DNA from: JBDFMH01 sp047238125
GTDB taxonomy: Bacteria; Pseudomonadota; Alphaproteobacteria; Sphingomonadales; Sphingomonadaceae
Reading direction: 5' to 3'
Assembly (NCBI RefSeq): GCF_047238125.1
Contig: NZ_JBDFMH010000001.1
Location: 2,046,001 to 2,110,000 of the forward strand
Length of the DNA: 64,000 bases
Part shown: one piece after another, positions 18,484 through 26,787 of the stretch
Numbering within the stretch: position 1 is the first letter of the stretch
Layout of the letters: every line of letters begins with the position of its first letter
Notes under the pieces: model-generated
The model's input: the letters and a program-made list of their open reading frames with translations, nothing else
Told to the model about the DNA's origin: nothing
Database searches by the model: none
Position numbers and translations under genes: made by a program

Positions 18484-19025
18484 TCGCGACACACGAGCGC
18501 CCGGTCGACCGTCGCCACAACGTGCTGCAGGGCGAATATGAGGTTTCGCGTGATCCGCAGGTCACCCTGACCACCGTCCTCGGCAGTTGCATCGCATGCT
18601 GCCTGTTCGATCCTGTCAGCGGGATCGGCGGCATGAACCACTTCCTGCTCCCCATGCCGCCCGAACATGGGCGCGGACTGGCCGACGAGACGAAGCGCTA
18701 CGGCCTCTATGCGATGGAAATTCTGGTTAATGCGATGCTGAAGCGCGGTGCCACACGGCCCACGATGCGGGCCCATTTGTATGGCGGCGCCAATTTGCAT
18801 GCGGGCATGCGCGCGATCGGGACGGACAATGCGAATTTCGCCCGGGGGTTCCTGCGCGCGGACGCGATCATGCTCGTCAAGGAAGTGACCGGGGGCACGC
18901 TTGCGAGGCGCCTCGATCTGCAACCAGCGACCGGCAGAGTGCGGTGCCGTCAAATCGCGGCCGGCTTTTCAGAGCCCGCCCGGGCACCGGTGCCGGCATT
19001 GTCCGGTGAAGTGGAGCTGTTTTGA
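18477..19025 (+). CDS. cheD: Chemoreceptor glutamine deamidase CheD
   Basis: A 182-residue CheD. The active-site set seen in the family is present: Thr 32 and Cys 38 in TTVLGSC, and His 55 in GGMNHFLLP. CheD deamidates receptor glutamines and in some bacteria interacts with CheC or CheY; no cheC is present here. The reading frame also opens at GTG 18471, but the GGAG at 18465 is only two bases from that codon and an ideal eight from the ATG at 18477, so I chose the ATG. The start lies within the end of cheB, indicating coupling. Confidence 0.94.
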   Translation: MLIATHERPVDRRHNVLQGEYEVSRDPQVTLTTVLGSCIACCLFDPVSGIGGMNHFLLPMPPEHGRGLADETKRYGLYAMEILVNAMLKRGATRPTMRAHLYGGANLHAGMRAIGTDNANFARGFLRADAIMLVKEVTGGTLARRLDLQPATGRVRCRQIAAGFSEPARAPVPALSGEVELF

Positions 19026-19041
19026 TGTGGGGTAGACAGGA

Positions 19042-19407
19042 ATGAACAAACAGATCCTGGCTGTCGACGACAGCCTGAGCATGCGGATGCTGCTGCGAGC
19101 ATCCTTGTCGAGCACAGGCTATGCCGTCGCTGAAGCCGAAGACGGCTTGGCCGCTCTCGAATGGCTCGAGAATAACGTCGCCAATCTCGTGATCACCGAT
19201 ATCAACATGCCGCGCCTCGACGGGTTCGGGCTGATCGGTGAGCTGCGCGCCCGCGACCGGTTTCGCGATCTGCCAATCCTGGTGCTGACGACCGAGAGCT
19301 CGGAGGAGAAAAAGGCGCGCGCGCGTGCTGCCGGCGCCACTGGGTGGATCGTCAAGCCATTCGACCCCGACAAGCTCGCAGCCGCCGTTCGGCGCGTCAG
19401 CCGATGA
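19042..19407 (+). CDS. cheY: Chemotaxis response regulator CheY
   Basis: A 121-residue single receiver domain. Acidic pocket Asp 9 and Asp 10 (LAVDDS), phospho-acceptor Asp 53 (LVITDINMPRLDG), switch Thr 83/84 (VLTTESS) and Lys 105 (WIVKPFDPD) are all present, and the sequence around them is the standard CheY type. It should carry the CheA signal to the motility output, but no flagellar switch genes lie in the window, so the target is unknown. It sits 16 bases after cheD and 13 before cheW. Confidence 0.95.
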   Translation: MNKQILAVDDSLSMRMLLRASLSSTGYAVAEAEDGLAALEWLENNVANLVITDINMPRLDGFGLIGELRARDRFRDLPILVLTTESSEEKKARARAAGATGWIVKPFDPDKLAAAVRRVSR

Positions 19408-19420
19408 AGGAGACCAACAG

Positions 19421-19867
19421 ATGACCCGCCAACTCATCACCTTCCAGATTGCTGACAAGCTGCTCGGCGTGGACATCATGGCGATCCGAGAGATCCGCGC
19501 GTGGACACCAACGACGACAATTCCTCATGCGCCATCGTTCGTGCGTGGTGTCGTGAATTTGCGCGGCACAGTCTTGCCGGTCATCGATCTCTCCGAACGG
19601 CTGGGCTGGGGCGCCACAGACCCGACCGGTCGGCACGTGATCATCGTGCTCCAGATCGAAGCTCAGTTGCACGGGCTGATCGTGGATTCGGTCAACGACA
19701 TTGTCACAATCGAAGAGGCGGAGATGCAGCCGCCACCCGAGCTGTGTCATGGTAGCACGGGGAATTTCCTCGAAGGACTAATCGCGGTCGAGGATCGCAT
19801 GGCGATGGTCCTCCATCTGCGCTGCATGGCAGTCGGATCGTTTGCAATGATGGCCGAGGCGGCCTGA
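19421..19867 (+). CDS. cheW: Chemotaxis coupling protein CheW
   Basis: A 148-residue CheW scaffold that joins receptor tips to CheA P5. The typical segments are present: LITFQIADKLLGVDIMAIREI at the N-terminus, FVRGVVNLRGTVLPVIDLSERLG, and GLIVDSVNDIVTI. The frame opens further upstream inside cheY, but the ATG at 19421 has an AAGGAG site nine bases away and gives the usual length. Confidence 0.95.
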   Translation: MTRQLITFQIADKLLGVDIMAIREIRAWTPTTTIPHAPSFVRGVVNLRGTVLPVIDLSERLGWGATDPTGRHVIIVLQIEAQLHGLIVDSVNDIVTIEEAEMQPPPELCHGSTGNFLEGLIAVEDRMAMVLHLRCMAVGSFAMMAEAA

Positions 19868-19892
19868 CCGGAACAGCTTGAGGAACAATAGC

Positions 19893-20933
19893 ATGACCCC
19901 CATCCGTGTCCTGATCGTCGACGACTCGATCACCATGCGCGCCCTCTTCACGACCGTGTTGGAGGAAGCTCCCGGAATCACCGTGGTCGATTGCGCGGCA
20001 AACGCTGCGGAGGCCCGCACGCTGATCGACAGGCTCAAGCCCGATGTCGTGACACTCGACGTAGAGATGCCGGGCACCAGCGGGCTCGAACTCTTGCGCG
20101 AGATCATGACACGGGCACCGTTACCGGTGATCATGCTGTCGACACTCACGCAGAAAGGAGCAGCCGCAACCTTGGAGGCTCTCGAGCTGGGCGCTTACGA
20201 TTGCTTCGCCAAGCCCAAGGCGGCGACGATGGAGGAATTCCGTCGTGTCGGACCTAAGCTCGCCAAGATCGTCAAGGCGGCGGCGAATGGGAAGGTGGCG
20301 CAAACCAAAGCGGGCGGAGGAGAGCCGTTTGTGACGTGCTGCGACAATGCAGATCAGCGGGTGATCGCTCTGATCGGCAATACCGGCGCGGTCGAAATGA
20401 TCGGAAGCCTCATCAGCCGCTTTCCGATCGATTGCCCCCCCACCATCGTGCACCTCGGCGATGCCCAGAATGTTGCCGAGGCGTTGGTCGACAAACTGGA
20501 CAAGAGCGCTCGCCCCACGGTGCGCCTGGCATCCGATGGGCAGCGGCTCGAACCTGGCAATGTCTATCTGGTAGCCGACGCGACGCGCCATGCCGTCGTC
20601 GATCGCTGGCCGGCGGCTTCTATACGCATGGTGCCGGGCGATCCCATCGCCGGCCATCGCCCGTCCGCCAACCTGCTGCTCCAATCGCTGGCGAAAACCG
20701 CGGCTGGGGCGGTATCCGCCGGACTGCTCAGCGGCTTGGGCGACGATGGCGTGGCCGCCCTCGGCACGCTGCGCGGAATCGGCGCCCACACTCTGGCAGT
20801 GCAGCCCGAACTCGCCAAGGCACGCGAGCTTCCCGAGCTGGCCATCGCAATGGCGGGCGCAACGCCGGTTGACTTGGACACCCTTGGGCGAATGCTGCTT
20901 GCGCCGGTGGCCACGCAGATGCTTGCAGCATAA
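19893..20933 (+). CDS. CheB paralogue with inactivated methylesterase domain
   Basis: A 346-residue protein with full-length CheB architecture. The receiver is complete (LIVDDSITMR, Asp 56 in VTLDVEMPG, TLTQKG, CFAKPK). In the esterase domain the nucleophile Ser of ASTGG is Asn 163 (GNTGA), and the His of QHMP falls on a Gly (HLGDAQN); only the third residue, Asp 285 in GLGDDG, remains. GHRPSANLL and the overall fold pattern are retained, so the domain probably still folds but cannot hydrolyse methyl esters. It could compete for phosphate from CheA, act as a phosphate sink, or bind receptor tails without acting on them. GAGGAA precedes the ATG by about eight bases. It follows cheW and overlaps the next gene by one base. 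Confidence 0.9.
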   Translation: MTPIRVLIVDDSITMRALFTTVLEEAPGITVVDCAANAAEARTLIDRLKPDVVTLDVEMPGTSGLELLREIMTRAPLPVIMLSTLTQKGAAATLEALELGAYDCFAKPKAATMEEFRRVGPKLAKIVKAAANGKVAQTKAGGGEPFVTCCDNADQRVIALIGNTGAVEMIGSLISRFPIDCPPTIVHLGDAQNVAEALVDKLDKSARPTVRLASDGQRLEPGNVYLVADATRHAVVDRWPAASIRMVPGDPIAGHRPSANLLLQSLAKTAAGAVSAGLLSGLGDDGVAALGTLRGIGAHTLAVQPELAKARELPELAIAMAGATPVDLDTLGRMLLAPVATQMLAA

Positions 20934-21202
20934 TGACTGCGTCGTCGCTATCGGCCGCTCTCCGGCTCAAGATCGCCGACGAGCTGGAGTTGGCGCGCGA
21001 GGAGATCGAGCGGCTCGGAGCCATCCTGTGCAGTGATGCGCGCTTGGTCACTGCGCATATGGTCGCCCTGCAGGCACTGGACATGCTTGGCCAGCAGCAA
21101 CTGGCCCTGGCCAAAATTCTGCGCTCAGATGATCCGCGAGCTGCAATCGCAAACACGCCGCTTGAAACACTGCGAAGCCGTCTCGAACGGTCGCTCGATT
21201 AG
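20933..21202 (+). CDS. Small helical protein of the chemotaxis operon, unknown
   Basis: An 89-residue protein whose ATG shares a base with the stop of the dead CheB (TAATG), so it is translationally coupled. It is almost entirely predicted helix (KIADELELAREEIERLGAIL, then MVALQALDMLGQQQLALAKIL), has no membrane segment and only one Cys. I recognise no family. Its size and helical nature would suit a binding partner or phosphatase-like helper for the receivers around it, but it lacks the CheZ signature, so this is only a suggestion from context. Confidence 0.7.
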   Translation: MTASSLSAALRLKIADELELAREEIERLGAILCSDARLVTAHMVALQALDMLGQQQLALAKILRSDDPRAAIANTPLETLRSRLERSLD

Positions 21203-21215
21203 CGTTTAATTAACC

Positions 21216-21623
21216 ATGTCGGTGCAACGAAACGAGGCTATGCCAGGTTCAATTCTGATCATTGAGGACGATCGCGCCTTACGCGACGAACTGGTCGAAT
21301 TGGCCGGCGCACTTGGGGCTGCCGTGATCGGTGTAGCAAATGGCGATGACGCCCGCCGTGCATGCGAACAGATGCCTTTTTCGCTGATCCTATGTGATTA
21401 CAAGCTTCAGGCCGAAACCGGTTTGGAGGTGCTGAAGACGCTACGCCTCAGACATCAGAGTGCGCCGCCGCCAATAATATACCTGATGACAGGTCATCTC
21501 GACCTGACCACGGCCGCACGGCAACAGATTGACGACGCGACGGACGGGCTGCTGATGAAACCTGTTCGCTCGTCCGAGCTACGCAATCTGATTTTGAGTT
21601 CAGGGTCACCAGCATCATGCTAA
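21216..21623 (+). CDS. Single-domain response regulator
   Basis: A 135-residue lone receiver. LIIEDDRALRDELVELA gives the acidic pocket, Asp 61 in LILCDYKLQAETG is the phospho-acceptor, and YLMTGH and LLMKPV supply the Thr and Lys. The DYKL pattern resembles receivers that pair with hybrid kinases of FixJ/LuxR systems rather than CheY. It has no output domain. The first ATG lacks a clear ribosome site; an ATG at 21240 preceded by CGAGG is an alternative start. Its stop overlaps the start of the membrane protein gene that follows. Confidence 0.85.
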   Translation: MSVQRNEAMPGSILIIEDDRALRDELVELAGALGAAVIGVANGDDARRACEQMPFSLILCDYKLQAETGLEVLKTLRLRHQSAPPPIIYLMTGHLDLTTAARQQIDDATDGLLMKPVRSSELRNLILSSGSPASC

Positions 21624-23185
21624 GTGCCTCCATTTCCGAAATGCGTCTGCCGGAGGCCCGTCACGCGGTCATCCCGACGATTGCATTGACCGTAGCATTG
21701 GCACTGTCCAGCACGCGGATCGTGGCTGCGCCCGGCTTCGAGTTCTATCTGGGGCCTTTTTTCTATCTTTTGGCCTTTCGCTGGTTCGGCGTTCGCGCGG
21801 CTATCCTAACGGCGGTCGTAACGATGGCGCCGTCCCTCTTCTGGTGGGGCCATCCGGTCTCCATCCTACTCGCGATCGGCCATGTTATAGCCGTCGACCA
21901 TTTCTACCGCCGCGGTCTTAGTCTCGCGACGATCACGTTTTTCTACCAGTCCACCGTCGGGATCGGCGCAGGGTTGGCACTGGTTTACCTACACTTTGAC
22001 ACCCCGATCGAAATCACGCTCGTAGTTATGTTGCGCAAGCTGCTATGCGAAGTGCTGCTAGCGACATTCGCCGATATCGTTCTGCTGTTGATGACTTTCG
22101 ATCGCAGCGGACGCCGCATGACCCTTATCACGCGGATATCTCTGCAAGGCGCGCTCGACGCGCTCGTTTCAGTCGCTGTCGTCGGCGCGGCGACGATGTT
22201 CCTCCTCGGGGAACTTGCACATATCCGCGATCGGCTGTCGTTGCACGAACACGAGATAATCGCTGCGGTGAATTCATCGGATCTTGCCGCGACATCACGG
22301 GTTGGGAAACTTCAATCATTGAAACTTCCCGGCATAGGCCTGCACCTGCCTGCAATCGTAGTGCCAACGGCACAGGCTGAGGGCGCCTCGAGGCGTCTCG
22401 GCTGCACGCGGATCGATCGCGGCGAAAAGGGGCCTGATGATCGCGATACTTTCACTTACTGGCTGCGCATGTGCCTCGTTACGCCAGTTTCGGCAGAAGC
22501 CGTCGCGGTGATTTCGCCGCAGATGCACGTTCGCGCCCTGTTCGGAGATATCATCAGAGGCGTCCTTCCCCTGGTCGCTTATCTCCTGCTAGCTCAGATC
22601 GCGATGCTCGCATTCCGTCGGGCAATGCGGCGATCGCTCAACCTGTGGCAGGCTGCGCTCGGCGGGTTCGAGCATCAGATGGAGCTGAGTTCGGCGCATG
22701 CGCCCTTTGCCGAAACCGACCGGATTCTCCAGGCATTCATCGCTGCCAACAACGAATATATCGCAGCGGAGCAAGAACGCAGCCGCTTGGCGCGCGCGGT
22801 CGAAGAACTGCGCTCGACGATCGAGCTAAAGGTCTTCAGCGATGTTTCTTTTGATCCGCAACGGTGCAGTCTCAGCTTTACAAAAATCAGTCCTGAGCAT
22901 GGAGCTTATCGCGCGGAGGTGCCCGTGCACAGCGCCGACAAGGCAATGTTCCAATCACTGGGTGCTCAAGATGATGTGATGATCGAGTTCCGGCAGGGTC
23001 AGGAGAGCGAGGATAATTGGTATCTACTGCTCGCTCACGAATATGAGCCGGCGACCGGATCGTGGCGCTATGGTTGCATAATACGTCTTCGTGCGGCAAA
23101 AGCTTTTCAGAATCACATGCGTCATAATGCGCGATGGCTGCCGCCGTTGCATGAGTGTCAACAGCACTCAGCAAGGGCCAGATGA
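21617..23185 (+). CDS. Multi-pass membrane sensor-like protein without kinase domain
   Basis: A 522-residue protein. Residues about 18-165 contain five or six membrane helices rich in aromatic residues, like MASE-type integral sensors. A further helix near 185-200, a stretch of about 100 residues that is probably periplasmic, and another helix near 315-335 (VLPLVAYLLLAQIAMLAF) follow. The cytoplasmic tail has a helical linker (EQERSRLARAVEELRSTIE) and then about 110 residues that I cannot assign. There is no HisKA, HATPase, GGDEF, EAL or MCP motif. It overlaps the receiver gene before it and the FixJ-like gene after it, so the three are probably one module. A membrane input that signals through an unfamiliar C-terminal domain is inference. 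Confidence 0.78.
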   Translation: MLSASISEMRLPEARHAVIPTIALTVALALSSTRIVAAPGFEFYLGPFFYLLAFRWFGVRAAILTAVVTMAPSLFWWGHPVSILLAIGHVIAVDHFYRRGLSLATITFFYQSTVGIGAGLALVYLHFDTPIEITLVVMLRKLLCEVLLATFADIVLLLMTFDRSGRRMTLITRISLQGALDALVSVAVVGAATMFLLGELAHIRDRLSLHEHEIIAAVNSSDLAATSRVGKLQSLKLPGIGLHLPAIVVPTAQAEGASRRLGCTRIDRGEKGPDDRDTFTYWLRMCLVTPVSAEAVAVISPQMHVRALFGDIIRGVLPLVAYLLLAQIAMLAFRRAMRRSLNLWQAALGGFEHQMELSSAHAPFAETDRILQAFIAANNEYIAAEQERSRLARAVEELRSTIELKVFSDVSFDPQRCSLSFTKISPEHGAYRAEVPVHSADKAMFQSLGAQDDVMIEFRQGQESEDNWYLLLAHEYEPATGSWRYGCIIRLRAAKAFQNHMRHNARWLPPLHECQQHSARAR

Positions 23186-23828
23186 CGCCGTGCGCCACGT
23201 CTATGTTGTTGACGATGACGCGACCATTCGAGCGGAGTTGGTGGACGCTCTTTCGCTACGCGGCTTCGCAACCCGCGGCTTTGTGGACGGAGAGGCATTT
23301 CTTGCGGAGCAGGATGATCTTGAACCCGGATGCCTCGTTCTGGACCTGAACCTGCCCGGCGTAGGTGGGATTGAGATTCAGGCCGCGTTGTCGCGCGCAG
23401 GCAGTCCGCACAAAATCGTGATGCTGACTGGTGCTGGCAGCGTAAGCACTGCCGTCCAGGCGCTCCACGCCGGGGCGATCGATTTCATCGAGAAGCCGTT
23501 TCCGATGGAAGGGCTCGCAAAGGCAATTGGCTTCGCTTTGGTTCGCCTGCGGCAAGATCGCCTGGAACTACTGCATCGCCAGGAGGCCGAGCAAAGGGTC
23601 GCGCGTCTGACCGAACGCGAGCGCGATGTGCTGGCTGGACTGGTGCTAGGACTGGCCAACAAGATCATCGCTTATCGGCTTGGCCTGTCTCCTCGCACGG
23701 TCGAAACTTACCGCGCCAACCTGATGGACAAGCTGGAGGTGAAAAGCTTGTCGGAAGCTATAATCCTCGCGCGCGATTGCGGCTTGGAGCCTAGCCACAG
23801 AATCTTGCGGGAACGGTCGAGCGATTGA
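23151..23828 (+). CDS. FixJ/NarL-type response regulator
   Basis: A 225-residue regulator: receiver with VYVVDDDATIRAEL, Asp 65 in LVLDLNLPG, Thr in MLTGAG and Lys in FIEKPFPM, joined by a helix to a LuxR-type helix-turn-helix (LTERERDVLAGL, then GLSPRTVETYRANLMDKL). FixJ-family members activate transcription when phosphorylated. The start is uncertain: the chosen ATG lies 35 bases inside the membrane protein gene and has no strong ribosome site. The 3' end overlaps the convergent GGDEF-EAL gene by 38 bases. No cognate FixL-type kinase is adjacent; CheA or the hybrid kinase at 4606 are candidates only by proximity. Confidence 0.92.
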   Translation: MSVNSTQQGPDDAVRHVYVVDDDATIRAELVDALSLRGFATRGFVDGEAFLAEQDDLEPGCLVLDLNLPGVGGIEIQAALSRAGSPHKIVMLTGAGSVSTAVQALHAGAIDFIEKPFPMEGLAKAIGFALVRLRQDRLELLHRQEAEQRVARLTERERDVLAGLVLGLANKIIAYRLGLSPRTVETYRANLMDKLEVKSLSEAIILARDCGLEPSHRILRERSSD

Positions 23829-25671
23829 CGACGAAGCCCTGGTTCGTGGCGGCACCGTTGATGAAATCAGTCGCCATATGCTCGGTCAAGGCGGGCGCGA
23901 CCAGAAATCCCTGGATACTGTCGCAGCCCAGGCGCCGCAGGAGGTCGAGTTGCTCCGGTTGCTCCACACCTTCCGCCACCACCCGCAATCCGAGCCGGTG
24001 GGCAAGCGCGATGACGCTTTCCACGATCACCCGGTCCTTGCGGTCGCTGCAGATCGCCTCGATGAAGCTGCGATCGATTTTCACATGGTCGATCGGCAGA
24101 TGCCTCAGATGAGTCAGCGAAGCGAAGCCTGTGCCGAAATCGTCGAACGCTATGCCGACGCCATGGGCATGCAGGCGATCAATGGACTGGCGCACAGTGT
24201 GCGCGCCCCGGTCGAGCAGCATGCCTTCGGTGATCTCAATGCACAGTTGATCGCCGCGGAACCGACCTGTTTCGACAGCATCAACGATTCGATCGACAAA
24301 GGATGAGGATCGGAAGTCGCCCAGCGTAGCGTTGATCGAAATCGAACTGAACGGAACACCGGCCTGCCGCCACCGATCTATTTGGTGGATGACCTCAGTC
24401 AGCACGAAATTGCCGATGTCTGCGGACGCCCGCTCATCGTCGAACACGGCGCCAAAAGTGCCGGGGGTCGTCACCGAACCATCAGCCCCCCGCCAGCGTA
24501 AGAGCGCCTCGAAGGCAGGCGGCTGATCGCCAGCAAGGTTGATGATAGGCTGATATAGCAGAAAGAGATCGTTTGCGATCAGCGCGCGCTGGATCGATGT
24601 GCTCAGGCCTGCACGCTGTTCGGCCGCATGGCGCAAGCGCGGCTCGAACAGTCGCGCGCAGCCACGTCCCGCCTGCTTGGCCGCATAGAGGGCCATGTCA
24701 GCGCACTTCAACAACTCGTGCTCGTCACTGCCTTGCTGAGGAAAGATGGCCGCTCCGGCACTGGCTTGCACGGCCCAGCCCGCGACCTCTGCCGCTGGGC
24801 CGATTCCGATCGCAGTCACTAGCCCTTCAAGCCGGTGCAAGAGCGCATCGACATCACCATCGAAGTTCAGCAGCAGCGCAAATTCGTCACCACCCAGCCG
24901 TCCGACCACCTCTCGGTCGTCGACCAACGCCTTCAGGCTTTCGGCGACATTCTGCAAAAGGCGGTCGCCCGCATCATGGCCTTCGCTGTCGTTGACGTCC
25001 TTGAAATTGTCGAGATCGAGTATCACCGAAGCAAAGGATCGCTGTTGACGGGTAGCATCTTCAAGGAGTTCCATGAAACGACGACGATTGGCAAGGCCCG
25101 TGAGGACATCGATATTGGCAAGCCTCCACAACCGCTGCTCGGCTTCTTTCTGCGGGGTCACGTCAAAGCGAATCGCAGTGTAGCCCGACTTGTCACTGTG
25201 AGGAACGATCGTGGTGTCTACCCAGTAGAGGCTACCCGACTTGGCTTTATTGCAGATCACCCCATGCCAGATCGAGCCTTGCGAAATCGTTCTATAAAGG
25301 TCGGCAAAGAAAGCGGGCGGATGAATGCCCGAACGGAGGATCCGATGATTCGAACCCACAAGTTCGTGCTCGTCGTAGCCGCTGAGTTCGCAGAACTTCC
25401 TGTTGACAGAAGTGATGCGACCCGAGCGATCCGTCACGGCAACTATGGCCGCCACATCGAGCGCCTCCCGATGAAAATCGGCCATGCGCGCGAGCCTGCC
25501 CGTTCGGCTTCGTTGCGCGCAACTGCGGTTATCGGCCAAAACGACCTTCAGCCCAAGATCAGTCGAATGGCGACCGGCATCATGGTAAAGGTCTTGCTGG
25601 CCTTTTGGCACGACCGTATGAAGCGTCATCACTGTCTCACTGGTTTCAACTCCAAAAGAAACAAACACCAT
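23791..25671 (-). CDS. PAS-GGDEF-EAL protein, c-di-GMP turnover
   Basis: A soluble 626-residue protein with a PAS domain (about 70-185; ITSVNRKFCELSGYDEHELVGSN is the classic N-terminal PAS pattern), an intact GGDEF domain (RLGGDEF about 260; LDLDNFKDVNDSEGHDAGD) and an intact EAL domain (FEALLRW about 388, EITEGMLL, FDDFGTGFASL, KIDRSF, VAEGVEQPEQ). It could both make and break c-di-GMP, with the PAS domain setting the balance. The first ATG lacks a clear ribosome site; an ATG at 25629 is a possible shorter start. It runs convergent to the end of the chemotaxis operon and divergent from a PilZ gene, which fits a local c-di-GMP circuit. Confidence 0.9.
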   Translation of the reverse strand: MVFVSFGVETSETVMTLHTVVPKGQQDLYHDAGRHSTDLGLKVVLADNRSCAQRSRTGRLARMADFHREALDVAAIVAVTDRSGRITSVNRKFCELSGYDEHELVGSNHRILRSGIHPPAFFADLYRTISQGSIWHGVICNKAKSGSLYWVDTTIVPHSDKSGYTAIRFDVTPQKEAEQRLWRLANIDVLTGLANRRRFMELLEDATRQQRSFASVILDLDNFKDVNDSEGHDAGDRLLQNVAESLKALVDDREVVGRLGGDEFALLLNFDGDVDALLHRLEGLVTAIGIGPAAEVAGWAVQASAGAAIFPQQGSDEHELLKCADMALYAAKQAGRGCARLFEPRLRHAAEQRAGLSTSIQRALIANDLFLLYQPIINLAGDQPPAFEALLRWRGADGSVTTPGTFGAVFDDERASADIGNFVLTEVIHQIDRWRQAGVPFSSISINATLGDFRSSSFVDRIVDAVETGRFRGDQLCIEITEGMLLDRGAHTVRQSIDRLHAHGVGIAFDDFGTGFASLTHLRHLPIDHVKIDRSFIEAICSDRKDRVIVESVIALAHRLGLRVVAEGVEQPEQLDLLRRLGCDSIQGFLVAPALTEHMATDFINGAATNQGFVVNRSTVPARFCG

Positions 25672-25777
25672 TAGCGAATTACTAAAGGGCGTATTTCTAC
25701 GGTATCGTGCTTCTACTATAGTGCCAACTTCTGCCTCATGCTCCTAAATCCTCAACATCAATGATTTGAGGTGCAGC

Positions 25778-26275
25778 GTGAAAAACAGACGGGATAGAGT
25801 TACGACACTGATCCCCGCTCGGGTCAGGACCGACAATGGATGGAGCGATGGAATAATTCGCAACATCTCACCGAACGGCGCAATGATCGAGATCGCTAAC
25901 CCGCCAGGTCGCGGAAGTTACGTGGAACTGAGACGAGCCACATCAGTAATTATTGGCCGCATCATCTGGTCTCATGCGGGACGGTTCGGCATGGTCACGC
26001 GGGAAACGATTGACTTGGCTAGCATGCTTGATCCCTCGCGATCTAACGACTCGAATGTTCAGGCCATGGCAGAGAGGCGCATCTTACGACGCAACGAAGG
26101 GGCACGCTCGCCCTATGATTTTGCAGCTGCAGGGCGGGCGTTCGAATTCTCCTCTATTCTTGTAGCGGTTGCCCTGAGCTCGATCCTAATATTCAATATC
26201 GTCCAAAGCGTGGCTAGCCTCCCAGCGGCGGCAGCAGTCAGCGCGATGCGTGCGAGCCATCCGGGAATTGATTGA
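25778..26275 (+). CDS. PilZ domain protein with C-terminal membrane segment
   Basis: A 165-residue protein. The c-di-GMP-binding signature of PilZ domains is visible: an N-terminal Arg cluster (KNRRDRV) and NISPNGAMI, the D/NxSxxG motif, about 30 residues later. One hydrophobic helix (about 125-148, FSSILVAVALSSILIFNIV) follows, placing the sensor at the inner face of the membrane. I chose the GTG because GAGG lies six bases before it; the frame also opens at an upstream TTG. It is divergent from the PAS-GGDEF-EAL gene. A C-terminal anchor on a PilZ domain of this size is common in sphingomonads as far as I recall. Confidence 0.85.
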   Translation: MKNRRDRVTTLIPARVRTDNGWSDGIIRNISPNGAMIEIANPPGRGSYVELRRATSVIIGRIIWSHAGRFGMVTRETIDLASMLDPSRSNDSNVQAMAERRILRRNEGARSPYDFAAAGRAFEFSSILVAVALSSILIFNIVQSVASLPAAAAVSAMRASHPGID

Positions 26276-26379
26276 TCGCCGAGTTGCTTTTCGTAAGCGA
26301 GGCATGCCCGATCGGTTTGCCAAGTTGTCACTTGTTGGTCTTTTCTTGTCAGTTTGCATGCATCAAACCGTGGCTATCA

Positions 26380-26787
26380 TTAATGAAGTGAGCGACGACG
26401 GTATACTGGTAGTGCGCGTTGGGCGGGTCGATCTGATAGATTTGGAACCGCGCCTTGGAGCGTTCGGCTTCGGTGGGCATCGGCATAGGTCCAGATGTAA
26501 CTCACCGGCGAGGTGGCCTTCACCGCCAGCACCGGCCCGCCATCACCCTTTCCCCCGAGGTCGGTCGACGGAACGCCATCGAGCCGGGTGACGAGCACGC
26601 TGCCCTGTTCGACCGACGCCATCCGCATCGCGCCGCCGCCGGCATCACTGTAGACCAGCGTCTCGGGTGGTTCTGTGGGTGATTTGAGCTTCAGTTTCCA
26701 GGTGCCGAACCAGGCATCGGGCGCATGCTGGGCGAGGGCCGGCATGGCCAGCGCAAGGGTGATTGCGGCACCGGCAGATTTGATCAT
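26380..26787 (-). pseudogene. Secreted small protein, probably truncated or frameshifted
   Basis: The 135-residue frame starts with a clean signal peptide (about 19 residues, cleavage after MPALA) and a domain beginning DAWFGTWKLKLKSPTEPPETLVY, typical of exported sphingomonad proteins with a lipocalin-like pattern. After about residue 103 (SYIWTYAD) the frame becomes Arg-rich and unlike the rest. The neighbouring frame instead becomes protein-like there (MPTEAERSKARF, then QIYQIDPPNAHYQYTVVAHF, to a TGA near 26350). I read this as an indel near 26480 or a junction with foreign DNA, with the original C-terminus lost. It lies where the less GC-rich signalling block meets the GC-rich chromosome. 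Confidence 0.5.
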
